DNA of 64,000 nt from Danxiaibacter flavus (GCF_041060425.1 NZ_JAULBC010000001.1:558001-622000); one strand, 5' to 3'; positions 8,622 to 17,466 are shown, counted from the stretch's first letter. The notes: generated by a model from the sequence alone, not told the origin. Numbers and translations are program-made.

Positions 8622-10040
8622 ATGAATGCAATAATTACTTCAGCGGTTTGTGGTGTAATAATGATGTTCAGCAGTGTGTTTGTAGAAAACAAAAAAACTT
8701 ACAGGCACATAGCGGCTGTTTTATTACTCTTATTATTGGCTGTAAATGTTGCCGATACTTATGGTATAAGGCTGTTTCACATAGACACCAAAGGCATGCT
8801 GCTTTTCGACAGGTTTGGTTATTTCTTTAATTCTATAGCCATTGCTTCTACATTGATCTATGTGGTGCTTACAGGGCGCGATATTGAAAAGGTAGGTACT
8901 TATACAGCTGAGTATTTTGTACTGATATTCTTTGTGCTTTGTGGTGTAACCATTCTCAGCAGTTACAACACATTGTTGATGCTGTTCCTGGGGATTGAAA
9001 TATTATCCATTCCTCTGTACATTCTTACAGGAGCTGATAAAAGAAACCTGAAAAGCAATGAAGCTGCTTTAAAGTACTTTTTGATGGGATCTTTCTCCAC
9101 CGGTATAATGTTGATGGGAATTACCCTGATTTATGGTGCAACCGGCACTTTTGATATTTATGTAACTCCGAAAGAAACGATAACCGGTCAGCCTGCAATT
9201 GTTTATTCTTTGCTGGAATCTGCCGGTCTGATCCTGATGATGATTTCAATCGGCTTTAAAGTATCAGCCGCTCCTTTTCATTTTTGGACACCGGATGTGT
9301 ATGATGGTTCTCCCGGAGTTTTTACTTCATTCATGGCAACCATTGTTAAAGCTGCCGGATTTATCGCTTTCATTAAATTATTTGATGCCCGTGCAGATGC
9401 ATCAGGCGTTGAAGCGAATGCATTTACGGGTGTTGACTGGAAAATGTTATTTGCGATCCTGATCGTATCAACATTATTAATAGGAAATATTACAGCGGTT
9501 TTTCAGCAGAGCGTGAAACGTATGATGGCTTATTCAAGCATTGCACAAGCAGGTTTTATGTTATTCGCTCTGTTTAGCCTGAACGATGTTGCCAAGGAAG
9601 GATTGCTGTTATATGCAGCAGCTTATAGTCTTGCTTCAATCGGCATATTCGCGATAATGGTCAAGATGAAGGACCACACGTTTGAGGGTTATAACGGCTT
9701 GAGTAAAACTCAACCAGTACTGGCCGCAACAAACACAATCTTTCTTTTATCGCTTGCAGGTATTCCTTTAACAGCTGGTTTCTTTGCAAAATATTACATG
9801 CTTGCTTCTGTTATGAAAACAAGCGGTTATTTGTGGCTGGTGATTGTAGGCGTTGTTTTCGCTGCAGTGAGCGTTTATTATTATTTCCGTGTAATACAGG
9901 CTATGTATTTCAAAGACGGAGAAGCAACTATAACAGAAGAAGTTTCAAAAGGATTTAAAGTAGGCATAATTGTTCTTGCCGGCTTGATTATATTGTTTGG
10001 AATATTACCGCAATCGCTGTTGCAATGGTTCTATTTTTAA
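8622..10040 (+). CDS. nuoN: NADH-quinone oxidoreductase subunit N
   Basis: Third antiporter-like subunit (ND2 homologue) of the complex I membrane arm. The 472-residue product is strongly hydrophobic; markers are LFLGIEILSIPLYILTG (near residue 121), FKVSAAPFHFWTPDVYDGSP (near 213) and QQSVKRMMAYSSIAQAGFML (near 289). It is the last gene of the operon: a strong hairpin terminator starts 19 bases after the stop. The gene order nuoF-N and the absence of other inserts downstream of nuoG indicate a normal operon end. Confidence 0.96.
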   Translation: MNAIITSAVCGVIMMFSSVFVENKKTYRHIAAVLLLLLLAVNVADTYGIRLFHIDTKGMLLFDRFGYFFNSIAIASTLIYVVLTGRDIEKVGTYTAEYFVLIFFVLCGVTILSSYNTLLMLFLGIEILSIPLYILTGADKRNLKSNEAALKYFLMGSFSTGIMLMGITLIYGATGTFDIYVTPKETITGQPAIVYSLLESAGLILMMISIGFKVSAAPFHFWTPDVYDGSPGVFTSFMATIVKAAGFIAFIKLFDARADASGVEANAFTGVDWKMLFAILIVSTLLIGNITAVFQQSVKRMMAYSSIAQAGFMLFALFSLNDVAKEGLLLYAAAYSLASIGIFAIMVKMKDHTFEGYNGLSKTQPVLAATNTIFLLSLAGIPLTAGFFAKYYMLASVMKTSGYLWLVIVGVVFAAVSVYYYFRVIQAMYFKDGEATITEEVSKGFKVGIIVLAGLIILFGILPQSLLQWFYF

Positions 10041-10058
10041 CCACAAAAAAAAATTAAG

Positions 10059-10088
10059 AAAGGCTGCATCATCGATGTGGCCTTTTTA
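10059..10088 (+). terminator. Intrinsic terminator of the nuo operon
   Basis: A 12-base-pair stem, AAAGGCTGCATC with GATGTGGCCTTT (two G-T wobbles) around a three-base ATC loop, runs from 10059 to 10085 and continues into a T tract. It begins 19 bases after the nuoN stop and precedes the next gene, so it separates the nuo operon from the DUF6934 cassette. Confidence 0.85.
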
Positions 10089-10121
10089 TTAACCCAAAGC
10101 TCAAAACCCTTAGCCCGAAAG

Positions 10122-10559
10122 ATGAACCTCGAGAAGTACGACTTGCTTTCCAATGAAAGCAGACGCTCTTATGAATTTTTCAGCGAAGGCCCCAAAGGTC
10201 CGATTAAGAAGGTTGTTATGTTCCAGGAAATCTCCGGATACTTATATAATCTCGCTTTTGGAGATTGGGATGATGAAAATGAGTGCATAAACGATTCGGT
10301 GCGAACAAACAACCTGGATCGGGATAAAGTACTCGCCTCGGTTGCTTCTGCAGTTCTTGATTTTATAAGCTTTCACAAGGATGCATTGATCTTTGCAAAA
10401 GGCAGCACGCCTGAAAAGAACAGATTATACCAAATGAGTATTCGAAGGCATTGGCCGGAGATTAGCCGGTTGTTTGATATTGTTGGCTTTTGCCGCAATC
10501 GATGGGAAGATTTCCAGTCAGGAAGGAATTATGAAGCCTTTCTCATAAAACTTAAATAG
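10122..10559 (+). CDS. DUF6934-like protein of unknown function
   Basis: A 145-residue soluble protein starting MNLEKYDLLSNE. It resembles the DUF6934 group common in Bacteroidota: an N-terminal segment SYEFFSEGPKGPIKKVVMF, a central FGDWDDE acidic stretch, FAKGSTPEKNRLYQMSIRRH near residue 98, and a C-terminal YEAFLIKLK. The family assignment is from memory of its pattern and its function is unknown. The frame is open upstream to a GTG at 10077, but that codon lies inside the nuo terminator, so ATG 10122 is chosen. A 54-residue basic protein follows after 32 bases, forming a two-gene cassette that recalls small toxin-antitoxin-like units; that role is only a hypothesis. Confidence 0.75.
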   Translation: MNLEKYDLLSNESRRSYEFFSEGPKGPIKKVVMFQEISGYLYNLAFGDWDDENECINDSVRTNNLDRDKVLASVASAVLDFISFHKDALIFAKGSTPEKNRLYQMSIRRHWPEISRLFDIVGFCRNRWEDFQSGRNYEAFLIKLK

Positions 10560-10591
10560 AAATTGTAAATTCGAAAACAGAAGAAACGATT

Positions 10592-10756
10592 ATGACATCT
10601 ATCGCAATGAAAAAGAATAAGACTTCAAATATAATTGTTACAAAAAAGATGAAAGACTACAGTCAGGATGCAGTCTTTAAGAAAAAAGCTGATGAGGCCG
10701 CCGCATTTCTCACAAAAAATGGGATGCCCAGGAATTTCGCCAGAAAGAGTAAATAA
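10592..10756 (+). CDS. Small basic protein paired with the DUF6934-like gene
   Basis: A 54-residue ORF (MTSIAMKKNK at the start, KNGMPRNFARKSK near the end) that is rich in lysine and has no membrane segment. It starts 32 bases after the DUF6934-like gene and is followed within 30 bases by a hairpin terminator, so the two genes look like one transcription unit. Lysines and a short KKADEAAAFL helix-like stretch suggest a small helical, perhaps nucleic-acid- or partner-binding protein. I do not recognise a family. An in-frame ATG six codons in (10607) is an alternative start. Confidence 0.6.
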   Translation: MTSIAMKKNKTSNIIVTKKMKDYSQDAVFKKKADEAAAFLTKNGMPRNFARKSK

Positions 10757-10784
10757 TAATTTAATGTGCTAATAAGATTGGAAG

Positions 10785-10818
10785 AACAGCTCAGAAAATA
10801 TTCATGAGCTGTTTTTAT
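10785..10818 (+). terminator. Intrinsic terminator after the DUF6934 cassette
   Basis: AACAGCTCA at 10785-10793 pairs perfectly with TGAGCTGTT at 10805-10813 around an 11-base loop, followed by TTTATTT. It lies 28 bases after the stop of the 54-residue ORF, which supports that small gene being real. Confidence 0.75.
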
Positions 10819-10946
10819 TTGGTAAGCTCACCTTCTGCACTGAAAAATCTCCCTTCATCTTTTTTTATTCTATTCCATTGCCAAGAATGTTATCTTTAAG
10901 GCAGCCATTGCAGCAAGCCTAAGCGAAGCAATTCCAAATATTCGTT

Positions 10947-12215
10947 ATGACATTAAGCGATTCGTTTTCTCTCGCATACAGGACAGTTCGCAGCAACAAG
11001 TTGCGCACAGGGATAACTGTTGCTATTATCGCATTTGGAATTATGGCCTTAATCGGGATTATTACGGCCATAGATGCCATGAATGGCAGCCTGCGCGAGA
11101 GTTTCTCCACAATGGGAGCAAATGGTTTTAGTATCGCCTATAAAGAACGTTTTCGTTTTGACGATAACAGGGAAGTCAGGAAGGAAAAACGCGGAAAAAA
11201 ACAAAAGAAATCAAATTTAGATAAGCCTATTCAATTGTCAGAAGCTGAAGCTTTTAAGGCTTCTTTCAAAATGCCCGGGCTGGTAACCATACAGTTAAAT
11301 GGAATGGGGGGAAATGAGATCCGGTACAAAGACAAGAAAACCAATCCAAATGTAAATATTCGCGGAGGTGATGAAAACTTTCTCCAGGTAAATGGTTTTA
11401 CGGTTGAAGCAGGCCGAAATCTCAACAAACTGGATGTAGAAAGCGGCCGGAATGTTTGCCTGGTAGGTAGCGACGTTGCTTCAAAACTATTTGGATCTAA
11501 CAATGCGGCTCGTGGCGTGGATAAAATAATTGTTGTGGGAGCCGTGCCTTACCGGGTAATCGGCGTGCTTAAAAGCAAGGGTTCCAGTGCTTTGATGAGA
11601 GCCGACAACGTGATTATTACCTCTTACAACAATGTCAGAAGGCTCCAAAATTCATCCCCTTCTTTTATATTGGGAATTATGGCTGGTGACGTGCAGCAAA
11701 TGGACTTAACTGTGTCTGAGAGTACAGCGCTTTTCAGGTCTATTCGCAAACTTCATCCCACCGAGGAAGATAATTTTGTGATTGAAAAAAGTGACAAGCT
11801 TGCAGCTACTTTTATCGGACTCCTGGGCAGTATTCAGGGAGCTGCAGGAGCAATCGGTCTGATCACACTGATCGGAGCTGCAATTGGATTGATGAATATT
11901 ATGCTGGTTGCAGTAAATGAACGCACCAGAGAAGTGGGGCTCATTAAAGCAATAGGAGGGAAGCGTAAAAATATCCGCGCACAGTTTTTGTTTGAATCCA
12001 CCATTATTAGCCTTGCGGGCGCTTTGTTCGGTATCATCCTCGGCGTATTGGTAGGTAACCTGTTTTCAATGTTTTTGGGCACCGGCTTCGTCGTTCCCTG
12101 GGCCTGGGTGGTTTTGGGTATCGTAATATGCAGCGGTGTAGGACTACTCGCCGGATTATGGCCCGCTATCAAAGCTTCAAGATTAAACCCGATCGTGGCC
12201 CTTCGATACGAATAG
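10947..12215 (+). CDS. ABC transporter permease, MacB/FtsX type
   Basis: Inner-membrane permease of the MacB class, which works with a separate ABC ATPase to drive export or membrane remodelling by mechanotransmission rather than direct transport. The 422 residues begin with LAYRTVRSNKLRTGITVAII (first helix), then a large periplasmic MacB-PCD domain (about 45-290), and end with three helices of the FtsX domain carrying AVNERTREVGLIKAIGGKR near 320 and the usual terminal NPIVALRYE. A lysine-rich insert (KRGKKQKKS) follows the first helix. No ATPase or adaptor gene is adjacent, so its partner must be encoded elsewhere. Confidence 0.92.
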   Translation: MTLSDSFSLAYRTVRSNKLRTGITVAIIAFGIMALIGIITAIDAMNGSLRESFSTMGANGFSIAYKERFRFDDNREVRKEKRGKKQKKSNLDKPIQLSEAEAFKASFKMPGLVTIQLNGMGGNEIRYKDKKTNPNVNIRGGDENFLQVNGFTVEAGRNLNKLDVESGRNVCLVGSDVASKLFGSNNAARGVDKIIVVGAVPYRVIGVLKSKGSSALMRADNVIITSYNNVRRLQNSSPSFILGIMAGDVQQMDLTVSESTALFRSIRKLHPTEEDNFVIEKSDKLAATFIGLLGSIQGAAGAIGLITLIGAAIGLMNIMLVAVNERTREVGLIKAIGGKRKNIRAQFLFESTIISLAGALFGIILGVLVGNLFSMFLGTGFVVPWAWVVLGIVICSGVGLLAGLWPAIKASRLNPIVALRYE

Positions 12216-12228
12216 ACAGCCAGGTAGT

Positions 12229-12330
12229 AAGTACGAATTACGAAGTACGAAGTACCCAATTTTCGTCATGTGCACAGGGCCGGGTCAACATTCTAAACAA
12301 GTACGATTTACGAAGTACGAAGTACTCAAT
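12229..12330 (+). repeat. TACGAAG-family repeat, two units
   Basis: AAGTACGAATTACGAAGTAC starts at 12229 and the near-identical AAGTACGATTTACGAAGTAC at 12299, a period of 70 bases. The same family recurs at 35084-35370, 47021-47530, 47617-47660 (inverted) and 57669-57725 (inverted). This copy starts 13 bases after the stop of the ABC permease. Confidence 0.8.
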
Positions 12331-12360
12331 TTAATCAGGCTTACTATTCATATCCGGTAC

Positions 12361-12427
12361 CTGTACATCCGCACATCTACATATTCGCACATTCGCTCAT
12401 TCGCACATTTGCTCATTCGCACATTCC
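12361..12427 (+). repeat. TTCGCACA/TTCGCTCA short-word repeat
   Basis: A run of TTCGCACA, TTCGCTCA and TTTGCTCA words with a period of about eight to sixteen bases. It ends exactly where the stop codon of the convergent M20 peptidase gene begins, so on the minus strand the repeat directly follows that stop. Confidence 0.7.
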
Positions 12428-13867
12428 CTAATTCCTCATCATCAACTGATAAAAGAAGATCATTCTTTGTAAATCGGCAAAAGGTAATCTTTCGTCGACA
12501 CCATGGTACCCTTGGGGATCAATGGCTGGAAGAAAGCGTATGGTTGCATCCGTTACTGGCTCATAAAAACGCGAATCGGTCGCGCCAATCATAAGAAATG
12601 GAGTCGGTACAATATTATCAAGAATTTTATAAGCAGACGCTATCGCCTTTTTATAAGCTTCGCTCTCTAAAGAAGTTGGTTTGCCAGGTTCCGAGGCAAA
12701 CTGTCCTCGGTTTAAATGTATTCTATCGTCGTTGATAGCCGTCTTTATAAATGCCTCCACACTGGCAGATGTTTCGCCTGGCATAATTCTGCAGTTAACA
12801 GTAGCTTTTGCAAAAGAGGGAATTACATTGTCTTTCATACCCGCTGAAAGAATTGTGGGAACGATGGTTGTATGTATTGATGCATTGGTTCCTTTTGTTT
12901 TTTCAAACTGACTTACAAGCATAGGCTCGAAAAGCCAGCGATTGGCAAGCGCCATGCGTGTTGTGAAATTAAGCCCCGGGCCAATTTTATCCAACATAAC
13001 ATTTGTGGGCTCAGCGAATCGTACTTTAGTAGGATGCTGTTTAAGCCTGTTTAAGGCTGCAATAAGAATGTCAATCGCCGTTTCCTTTTCAGGCATCGAC
13101 GAATGTCCGCCAGCCTTTTCAACAGACAGCTCGAATGTCGCGTATCCTTTTTCCGTTACTCCCAGTAACGCAATCGGTCTGTTAAGTTCTTTAAAATTTT
13201 CCTTTGTTATAATACCGCCTTCATCCAGTACCAGTGCTGCTTTTATATTGCGTTCTTTAAACCATTGAACAATCTTTTGGGCACCATATATGCCCCCAAG
13301 TTCCTCATCATGTCCGAAGCAGAGATAAATATCCCTCTCTGGTTGATAGTTTTGTGTCAGCAATACCTGAACAGCTTCCATCAATGCAATCACTGAACAT
13401 TTGTCATCGGTAGCTCCTCTTCCCCAAACAGCACTGTCTTTTATAGTACCTGCGAATGGTTCTACATGCCACAAATGAGCAGATGAGTCTTCAACAGGAA
13501 CCACATCCGTATGTGCGAGAAAAAGGTAGGGGGCAAGTTGACTGTTTTTTCCTTTCCAATGATAGATGTAGCTAAAGCTGTCTATGACTGTTTTCTGTAG
13601 TTTTTGCTGAATGACCGGATAAGCAGAATCGAGGAATGATCTGAATGCAAAAAACGAACTGCTGTCTTTTGGGTGATCACCGGCAAGCGACACCGTTTTA
13701 ATACGGATCGCATTACTTAAATGGACTATAGCCATATTATCCAATGCCGGTACCTGCGCTGCTGAAGTTGCCGGAATTTGCCGGGAGTAAATAAAGGTCT
13801 TTGTGAGAACGAAAGCGAAAAGCAATATTATGATGACAATCAGGGATAAAAAGAATCTTTTGATCAT
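12428..13867 (-). CDS. M20 family metallopeptidase (carboxypeptidase PM20D1-like)
   Basis: Dinuclear zinc peptidase or amidohydrolase of the M20 family, 479 residues. An uncleaved N-terminal membrane helix (FFLSLIVIIILLFAFVLT) suggests that the enzyme faces the periplasm. Metal and catalytic motifs are seen in order: LFLAHTDVVPV (His and catalytic Asp), WGRGATDDKC (bridging Asp), HDEELGG (general base and metal Glu), and a late GATDSRFYE. The dimerisation domain sits between about 235 and 360. Length and motif order fit the PM20D1/Cps1-like group, whose substrates include N-acyl amino acids and peptides; the substrate here is unknown. The gene converges on the ABC permease. Confidence 0.9.
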   Translation of the reverse strand: MIKRFFLSLIVIIILLFAFVLTKTFIYSRQIPATSAAQVPALDNMAIVHLSNAIRIKTVSLAGDHPKDSSSFFAFRSFLDSAYPVIQQKLQKTVIDSFSYIYHWKGKNSQLAPYLFLAHTDVVPVEDSSAHLWHVEPFAGTIKDSAVWGRGATDDKCSVIALMEAVQVLLTQNYQPERDIYLCFGHDEELGGIYGAQKIVQWFKERNIKAALVLDEGGIITKENFKELNRPIALLGVTEKGYATFELSVEKAGGHSSMPEKETAIDILIAALNRLKQHPTKVRFAEPTNVMLDKIGPGLNFTTRMALANRWLFEPMLVSQFEKTKGTNASIHTTIVPTILSAGMKDNVIPSFAKATVNCRIMPGETSASVEAFIKTAINDDRIHLNRGQFASEPGKPTSLESEAYKKAIASAYKILDNIVPTPFLMIGATDSRFYEPVTDATIRFLPAIDPQGYHGVDERLPFADLQRMIFFYQLMMRN

Positions 13868-14211
13868 TCGGAGGGCGGTTATTTATGAACAAAATATTAA
13901 TAAAACAGAAAAATAATCAGAAAAAATAAAATAGCGGGAAATACTAATCTATATCACATCATAAGCCAGCGCCTTTCGTAAGAATTGGCGCAGAACATAA
14001 TGGTCATAAGGGTTTTATGAAAAAGCATTTTTGTATAATTGACAATAAAAAATAAGGGGATGCTTGTTTGGATTGAATAAAATTTCTACTTTAGGTGGCT
14101 TATTTGAAAATTTATAGAGAAATACTTGTTTTTTTAAAACGATTTTTTCTTAGAATTGCCAAACATTTTCTAAACCATTAGTTTTATTTAAAATTTAAAA
14201 TTCATTGCATC
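13868..14211. other. Divergent intergenic region, 344 bases
   Basis: AT-rich spacer between the M20 gene (minus) and the exbB gene (plus). It should hold promoters for both. A GCGCCTTTCGTAAGAATTGGCGC inverted pair (GCGCC and GGCGC arms) lies around 13970-13993. No ORF or repeat family was seen. Confidence 0.5.
14067..14094 (+). promoter_or_regulatory. Candidate Bacteroidota-type promoter for the TonB operon
   Basis: TTTG at 14067-14070 and TACTTTAG at 14087-14094 are separated by 16 bases, close to the -33 TTG / -7 TAnnTTTG pattern of this phylum, with one mismatch in the -7 box and slightly short spacing. It would leave a leader of roughly 110 bases before exbB. Confidence 0.3.
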
Positions 14212-15081
14212 ATGGCAGAAACAAGACCGACTGCAACAGCAGCAGTAGCAAAGAGCGCACAAACATCTGTTCAACCAAAAAGAAGCGGTAACTCGATTTC
14301 GTGGATTGCACCCTTGACATGTATTATTCTTGGATACATTATCTGGCGTTTTGTTATTGGTAATCCGGCAAACTTTACTAAACCAGATCCAGCTGGTGGA
14401 TTCTGGCCTAAACACGAAGGTCCTATCGGAACTTTCACTAAAATGTATCTTGGTGGTATCATCGTGCCTATCCTGATCGGTACATTCTTAACTGTAGTAT
14501 GTTTCGTTATTGAAAGATTCCTTACAGTAACTAAAGCTACAGGTACCGGTAACATTGCTGAGTTCATCCGCAAAGTACAGTTCCACCTTGCAAACAAAGA
14601 TGTTGACAAAGCTTTAGCTGAGTGCGACAAACAAAAAGGTTCTGTAGGCAATGTAATGAAAGCTGGCTTACGCAAATACAAAGAAATGATCGGTAACACT
14701 GAGTTGGATACTGAACAGAAAGTATTAAGCATCCAGAAAGAAATTGAAGAAGCAACAGCTCTTGAATTACCAATGTTGGAAAAGAACCTGGTGTTCTTAT
14801 CTACTATCGCATCAGTAGCAACCTTGTTAGGTCTGTTAGGTACGGTAATGGGTATGATCCGTTCATTCTCTGCTTTGGGTGAAAGCGGTGGTGGTGAAGC
14901 TGCTCAGGCGTTATCTCAAGGTATCTCTGAGGCCCTTTATAACACTGCATTAGGTATCGGTACTTCTGCTATTGCGATCATTTGCTATAACATATTCACT
15001 ACCAAAATCGATGGTATCACATTTGGTATTGATGAGTCTGGTTTTACTTTAACTCAAAGCTTTGCTGCTAACTACAAATAG
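14212..15081 (+). CDS. exbB: MotA/TolQ/ExbB proton channel protein
   Basis: Inner-membrane proton channel component that, with ExbD and TonB, energises outer-membrane receptors. The 289 residues contain membrane segments near 27-48, 83-105, and two C-terminal ones (VFLSTIASVATLLGLLGTVMGM near 194 and ALGIGTSAIAIICYNIF near 245). These last two are the conserved TolQ/ExbB core. The extra N-terminal helix and the cytoplasmic domain in the middle are normal for Bacteroidota ExbB. It is the first gene of an exbB-exbD-exbD-tonB operon closed by a terminator at 17321. Confidence 0.92.
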   Translation: MAETRPTATAAVAKSAQTSVQPKRSGNSISWIAPLTCIILGYIIWRFVIGNPANFTKPDPAGGFWPKHEGPIGTFTKMYLGGIIVPILIGTFLTVVCFVIERFLTVTKATGTGNIAEFIRKVQFHLANKDVDKALAECDKQKGSVGNVMKAGLRKYKEMIGNTELDTEQKVLSIQKEIEEATALELPMLEKNLVFLSTIASVATLLGLLGTVMGMIRSFSALGESGGGEAAQALSQGISEALYNTALGIGTSAIAIICYNIFTTKIDGITFGIDESGFTLTQSFAANYK

Positions 15082-15148
15082 TAGTGGCCGGCTTATGGAA
15101 AGTTGAAGTAATTGCATCTATTAAAAGAACAGACTTAAAAATTGTATA

Positions 15149-15829
15149 ATGGCCAGACCTAAAATTGCTCGAAAGAGCACTTCGGTAGATATGACGGCTA
15201 TGTGTGACGTGGCTTTTCTTTTGTTGTCCTTCTTTATCCTGACAACTAAATTTAAACCGTCTGAAGCCGTTCCGGTGAACACACCAAGCTCAGTGGCAGC
15301 TAAAGTTGCTCCTGAAAAGGACCTGGTTATGATTTCTCTGAATAAAGATGGTAAAGTGTTTCTTTCTGTAGGGGACGGTAAAGAGGACCTGGTAAAGAAA
15401 CAAACCATTTTGGAAACAGTTAATCAGAACAGAAACCTTGGCCTTACGCCTGCTGAGATCTCAGCTTTAGTAAAGGCTCCTTTTATCGGTGTTCCTCTTG
15501 CTCAGTTAAAACAGCAGGCGGCACTGGATACTAAACAAATGACAGGTGAGGCGCTCCCCGGTATTACCGTAAAAGACAGTACCAACAATGAAATGATGGA
15601 CTGGATGAGCGCAGTTGCTTCTGCCTATGCAGGTGCTTCTAAGAACAACTTCAACCTGTTACTGAAAGGTGATAATGTTGCAAAGTATCCTGCTTTCAAG
15701 AACATTATCGCTTCTTTCAAGAAAAATGATTTCTTTAAATTCCAGATGGTTACCAATCCGGAAAGCGTTCCATCAGGCTCAGAATTGTGGAAAGCTAACC
15801 AGAAAGGTATTAAACAGGAAGACCTGTAA
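15149..15829 (+). CDS. exbD: ExbD/TolR biopolymer transport protein, longer copy
   Basis: Membrane-anchored partner of ExbB. The N-terminal pattern SVDMTAMCDVAFLLLSFFIL (residues about 12-31) contains the single helix and the conserved Asp that takes part in proton translocation. The periplasmic part is longer than usual (226 residues) because of an insert rich in Lys, Gln and Asn between about 80 and 160. It is followed after 37 bases by a second ExbD; two unlike ExbD proteins in tandem are common in TonB operons of this phylum and probably form a heteromeric assembly. Confidence 0.9.
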   Translation: MARPKIARKSTSVDMTAMCDVAFLLLSFFILTTKFKPSEAVPVNTPSSVAAKVAPEKDLVMISLNKDGKVFLSVGDGKEDLVKKQTILETVNQNRNLGLTPAEISALVKAPFIGVPLAQLKQQAALDTKQMTGEALPGITVKDSTNNEMMDWMSAVASAYAGASKNNFNLLLKGDNVAKYPAFKNIIASFKKNDFFKFQMVTNPESVPSGSELWKANQKGIKQEDL

Positions 15830-15866
15830 CACGGAACAATATTTTTAAAATTAAAACCTATTTGCC

Positions 15867-16403
15867 ATGGCAGAAATGGATACCTCGTCAGGTGGTGGTC
15901 ATAAGAAAGGCCCGGGCGTCAAAAAAGGTAAAAAACTTTCAACCAGGGTTGACCTTACACCGATGGTGGACTTAGGGTTCCTGTTGATCACGTTCTTTAT
16001 TTTTACTACCACGATGAGTCAACCGACGGCAATGAAGTTGTTCCTGCCAAAGGACACTGATAAGCCAGAGGAACAAAACAAAGCCAAAGAATCAGGCGCA
16101 TTGACTATAATGCTGGGTGCTAGAGATCACGTATATTATTACGAGGGTATTTTAGATCCGGCTGGGGCTAACTTTAAATCCGCAAACTTCAAAGAAATCC
16201 GTAATGTGATCATCAATAAAAAGAAGGCCACAGATGAGAAAGACTTTGTAGTGGTTATTAAACCAAGCGAAGAAAGTACCTACAAAAACGTAATTGATAT
16301 TCTGGATGAAATGGCCATCAACGTAGTAAAAAAATACGCATTGGTTGATATTTCACCGGCTGAAGCTCAATTCGTGAAATTGTCTGATCAAAGCAACCAA
16401 TAA
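15867..16403 (+). CDS. exbD: ExbD/TolR biopolymer transport protein, second copy
   Basis: Second ExbD in the operon, 178 residues. After a Gly/Lys-rich start (GGGHKKGPGVKKGKK) comes RVDLTPMVDLGFLLITFFIF at about 27-46, the membrane helix with the conserved proton-relay Asp. The rest is the periplasmic domain. It differs clearly from the preceding copy, so it is not a recent duplicate. It lies between exbD copy one and tonB on the same strand. Confidence 0.92.
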   Translation: MAEMDTSSGGGHKKGPGVKKGKKLSTRVDLTPMVDLGFLLITFFIFTTTMSQPTAMKLFLPKDTDKPEEQNKAKESGALTIMLGARDHVYYYEGILDPAGANFKSANFKEIRNVIINKKKATDEKDFVVVIKPSEESTYKNVIDILDEMAINVVKKYALVDISPAEAQFVKLSDQSNQ

Positions 16404-16466
16404 AAATCTACCGGATTTTTATGGAAAAAATCTGAATGAGCATCATATTTAAAAAACATTCTCAAA

Positions 16467-17300
16467 ATGGATGTAAACAAAATTTTAAGCGCCGATTTTT
16501 TGGATATACTCTTCGACGGTAGAAACAAAGAATATGGTGCATACGAACTGCGCAAAACCTACAATAAGCGTATTGTAACAGCTGTGATAGGTATGCTTGC
16601 CTTGTGTTTGTTGTTGTTTTTAGGCTCCTTGCTGGCGAACGCAACAAAAAAGAAAACAGAGGCAAAGATCATTGTACAGGACGTTGAATTGGCAGACGTG
16701 CGTGAGGAGAAGAAGCCAGATGTGCCGCCTCCACCACCACCTCCTAAAGTTGAACCTCCTAAAGTTGAGATCACCAAGTTTACTCCTCCCAAAATCGTAA
16801 AAGACGAAGAGGTTAAACCTGAAGAAGAAATCAAAGAACAGGAAAAACTGGAAGACACCAGAATTGGTACCATTAACCAGGAAGGTATTAAAGCCGACGT
16901 AGTTGCACCTCCGGTTGAGGAAAAAGGTACTGGTGTGGTTGAAGCTCCCAAAGCAAAAGAAGAAGATTACGACAAGGAGTTTAAAACTGTACAAATTCAG
17001 GCTAAATTCCCTGGTGGAAATGAGGCATGGACTAAATATTTAACTCGTAACCTGCGTGCAGATGTTGCGGTTGAAAATGGTGCCCCAACAGGTCGTTATA
17101 CAGTTGTAGTTTCTTTCCTTGTGGACAAAGAAGGTAACATTTCTGAAGTAAAAGCAGAAAACGATCCTGGTTACGGTACTGCTGATGAAGCTACGCGCGT
17201 AATTAAAAGAGGTCCTAAATGGGTTCCTGCAGAACAAAATGGTAGAAAAGTAATTTATCGTCAGAGACAAAGTGTAACATTCGAAGTATCTGAAGGTTAA
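16467..17300 (+). CDS. tonB: Energy transducer TonB
   Basis: TonB spans the periplasm and transmits proton-motive force from ExbB/ExbD to TonB-dependent receptors. The 277 residues show an N-terminal cytoplasmic stretch, NKEYGAYELRKTYNKR near 19, typical of Bacteroidota TonB, one membrane helix (about 38-56), a proline/lysine/glutamate spacer with PPPPPPPKVEPPKVE near 88, and the C-terminal TonB domain from about 175 (FPGGNEAWTKYLTRNLR ... TGRYTVVVSFLVDKEGNIS). The last gene of its operon, it is followed by a strong terminator. Confidence 0.95.
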   Translation: MDVNKILSADFLDILFDGRNKEYGAYELRKTYNKRIVTAVIGMLALCLLLFLGSLLANATKKKTEAKIIVQDVELADVREEKKPDVPPPPPPPKVEPPKVEITKFTPPKIVKDEEVKPEEEIKEQEKLEDTRIGTINQEGIKADVVAPPVEEKGTGVVEAPKAKEEDYDKEFKTVQIQAKFPGGNEAWTKYLTRNLRADVAVENGAPTGRYTVVVSFLVDKEGNISEVKAENDPGYGTADEATRVIKRGPKWVPAEQNGRKVIYRQRQSVTFEVSEG

Positions 17301-17320
17301 TCATAATTTTATCTTACTTG

Positions 17321-17360
17321 AAAAAGTCCCTGGCAGTCACTGTCAGGGACTTTTTCTTTT
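17321..17360 (+). terminator. Intrinsic terminator of the TonB operon
   Basis: AAAAAGTCCCTGGCAGT pairs with ACTGTCAGGGACTTTTT (one G-T wobble), giving a stem of about 14 base pairs with a very short loop followed by TTTTTCTTTT. It starts 20 bases after the tonB stop. Confidence 0.9.
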
Positions 17361-17380
17361 ACAGAACGGCAAACTCGTAA

Positions 17381-17388
17381 TACTTTTG
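17381..17388 (+). promoter_or_regulatory. Candidate -7 box upstream of mnmE
   Basis: TACTTTTG matches the Bacteroidota -7 consensus TAnnTTTG exactly and lies just after the tonB terminator. No clear TTG is seen at the matching -33 distance. Transcription from here would begin near 17395, which excludes a TTG start at 17386 and favours the ATG at 17434 or 17467 for mnmE. Confidence 0.4.
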
Positions 17389-17466
17389 AGTTTAAACTAT
17401 CGGGAGGAACGGCATATCTCAGTGTTTTTCCGCATGTTTCTCTACGTTAATGATAAATTGAACAGA

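Noticed and set aside
10077..10121. GTG 10077 as start of the DUF6934-like gene
   Set aside because: The codon lies in the stem of the nuo terminator; ATG 10122 gives the family start.
12128..12334. Short plus-strand frame overlapping the ABC permease end and the TACGAAG repeat
   Set aside because: It is a shadow of the permease gene continued into repeat DNA; no start signal or family similarity.
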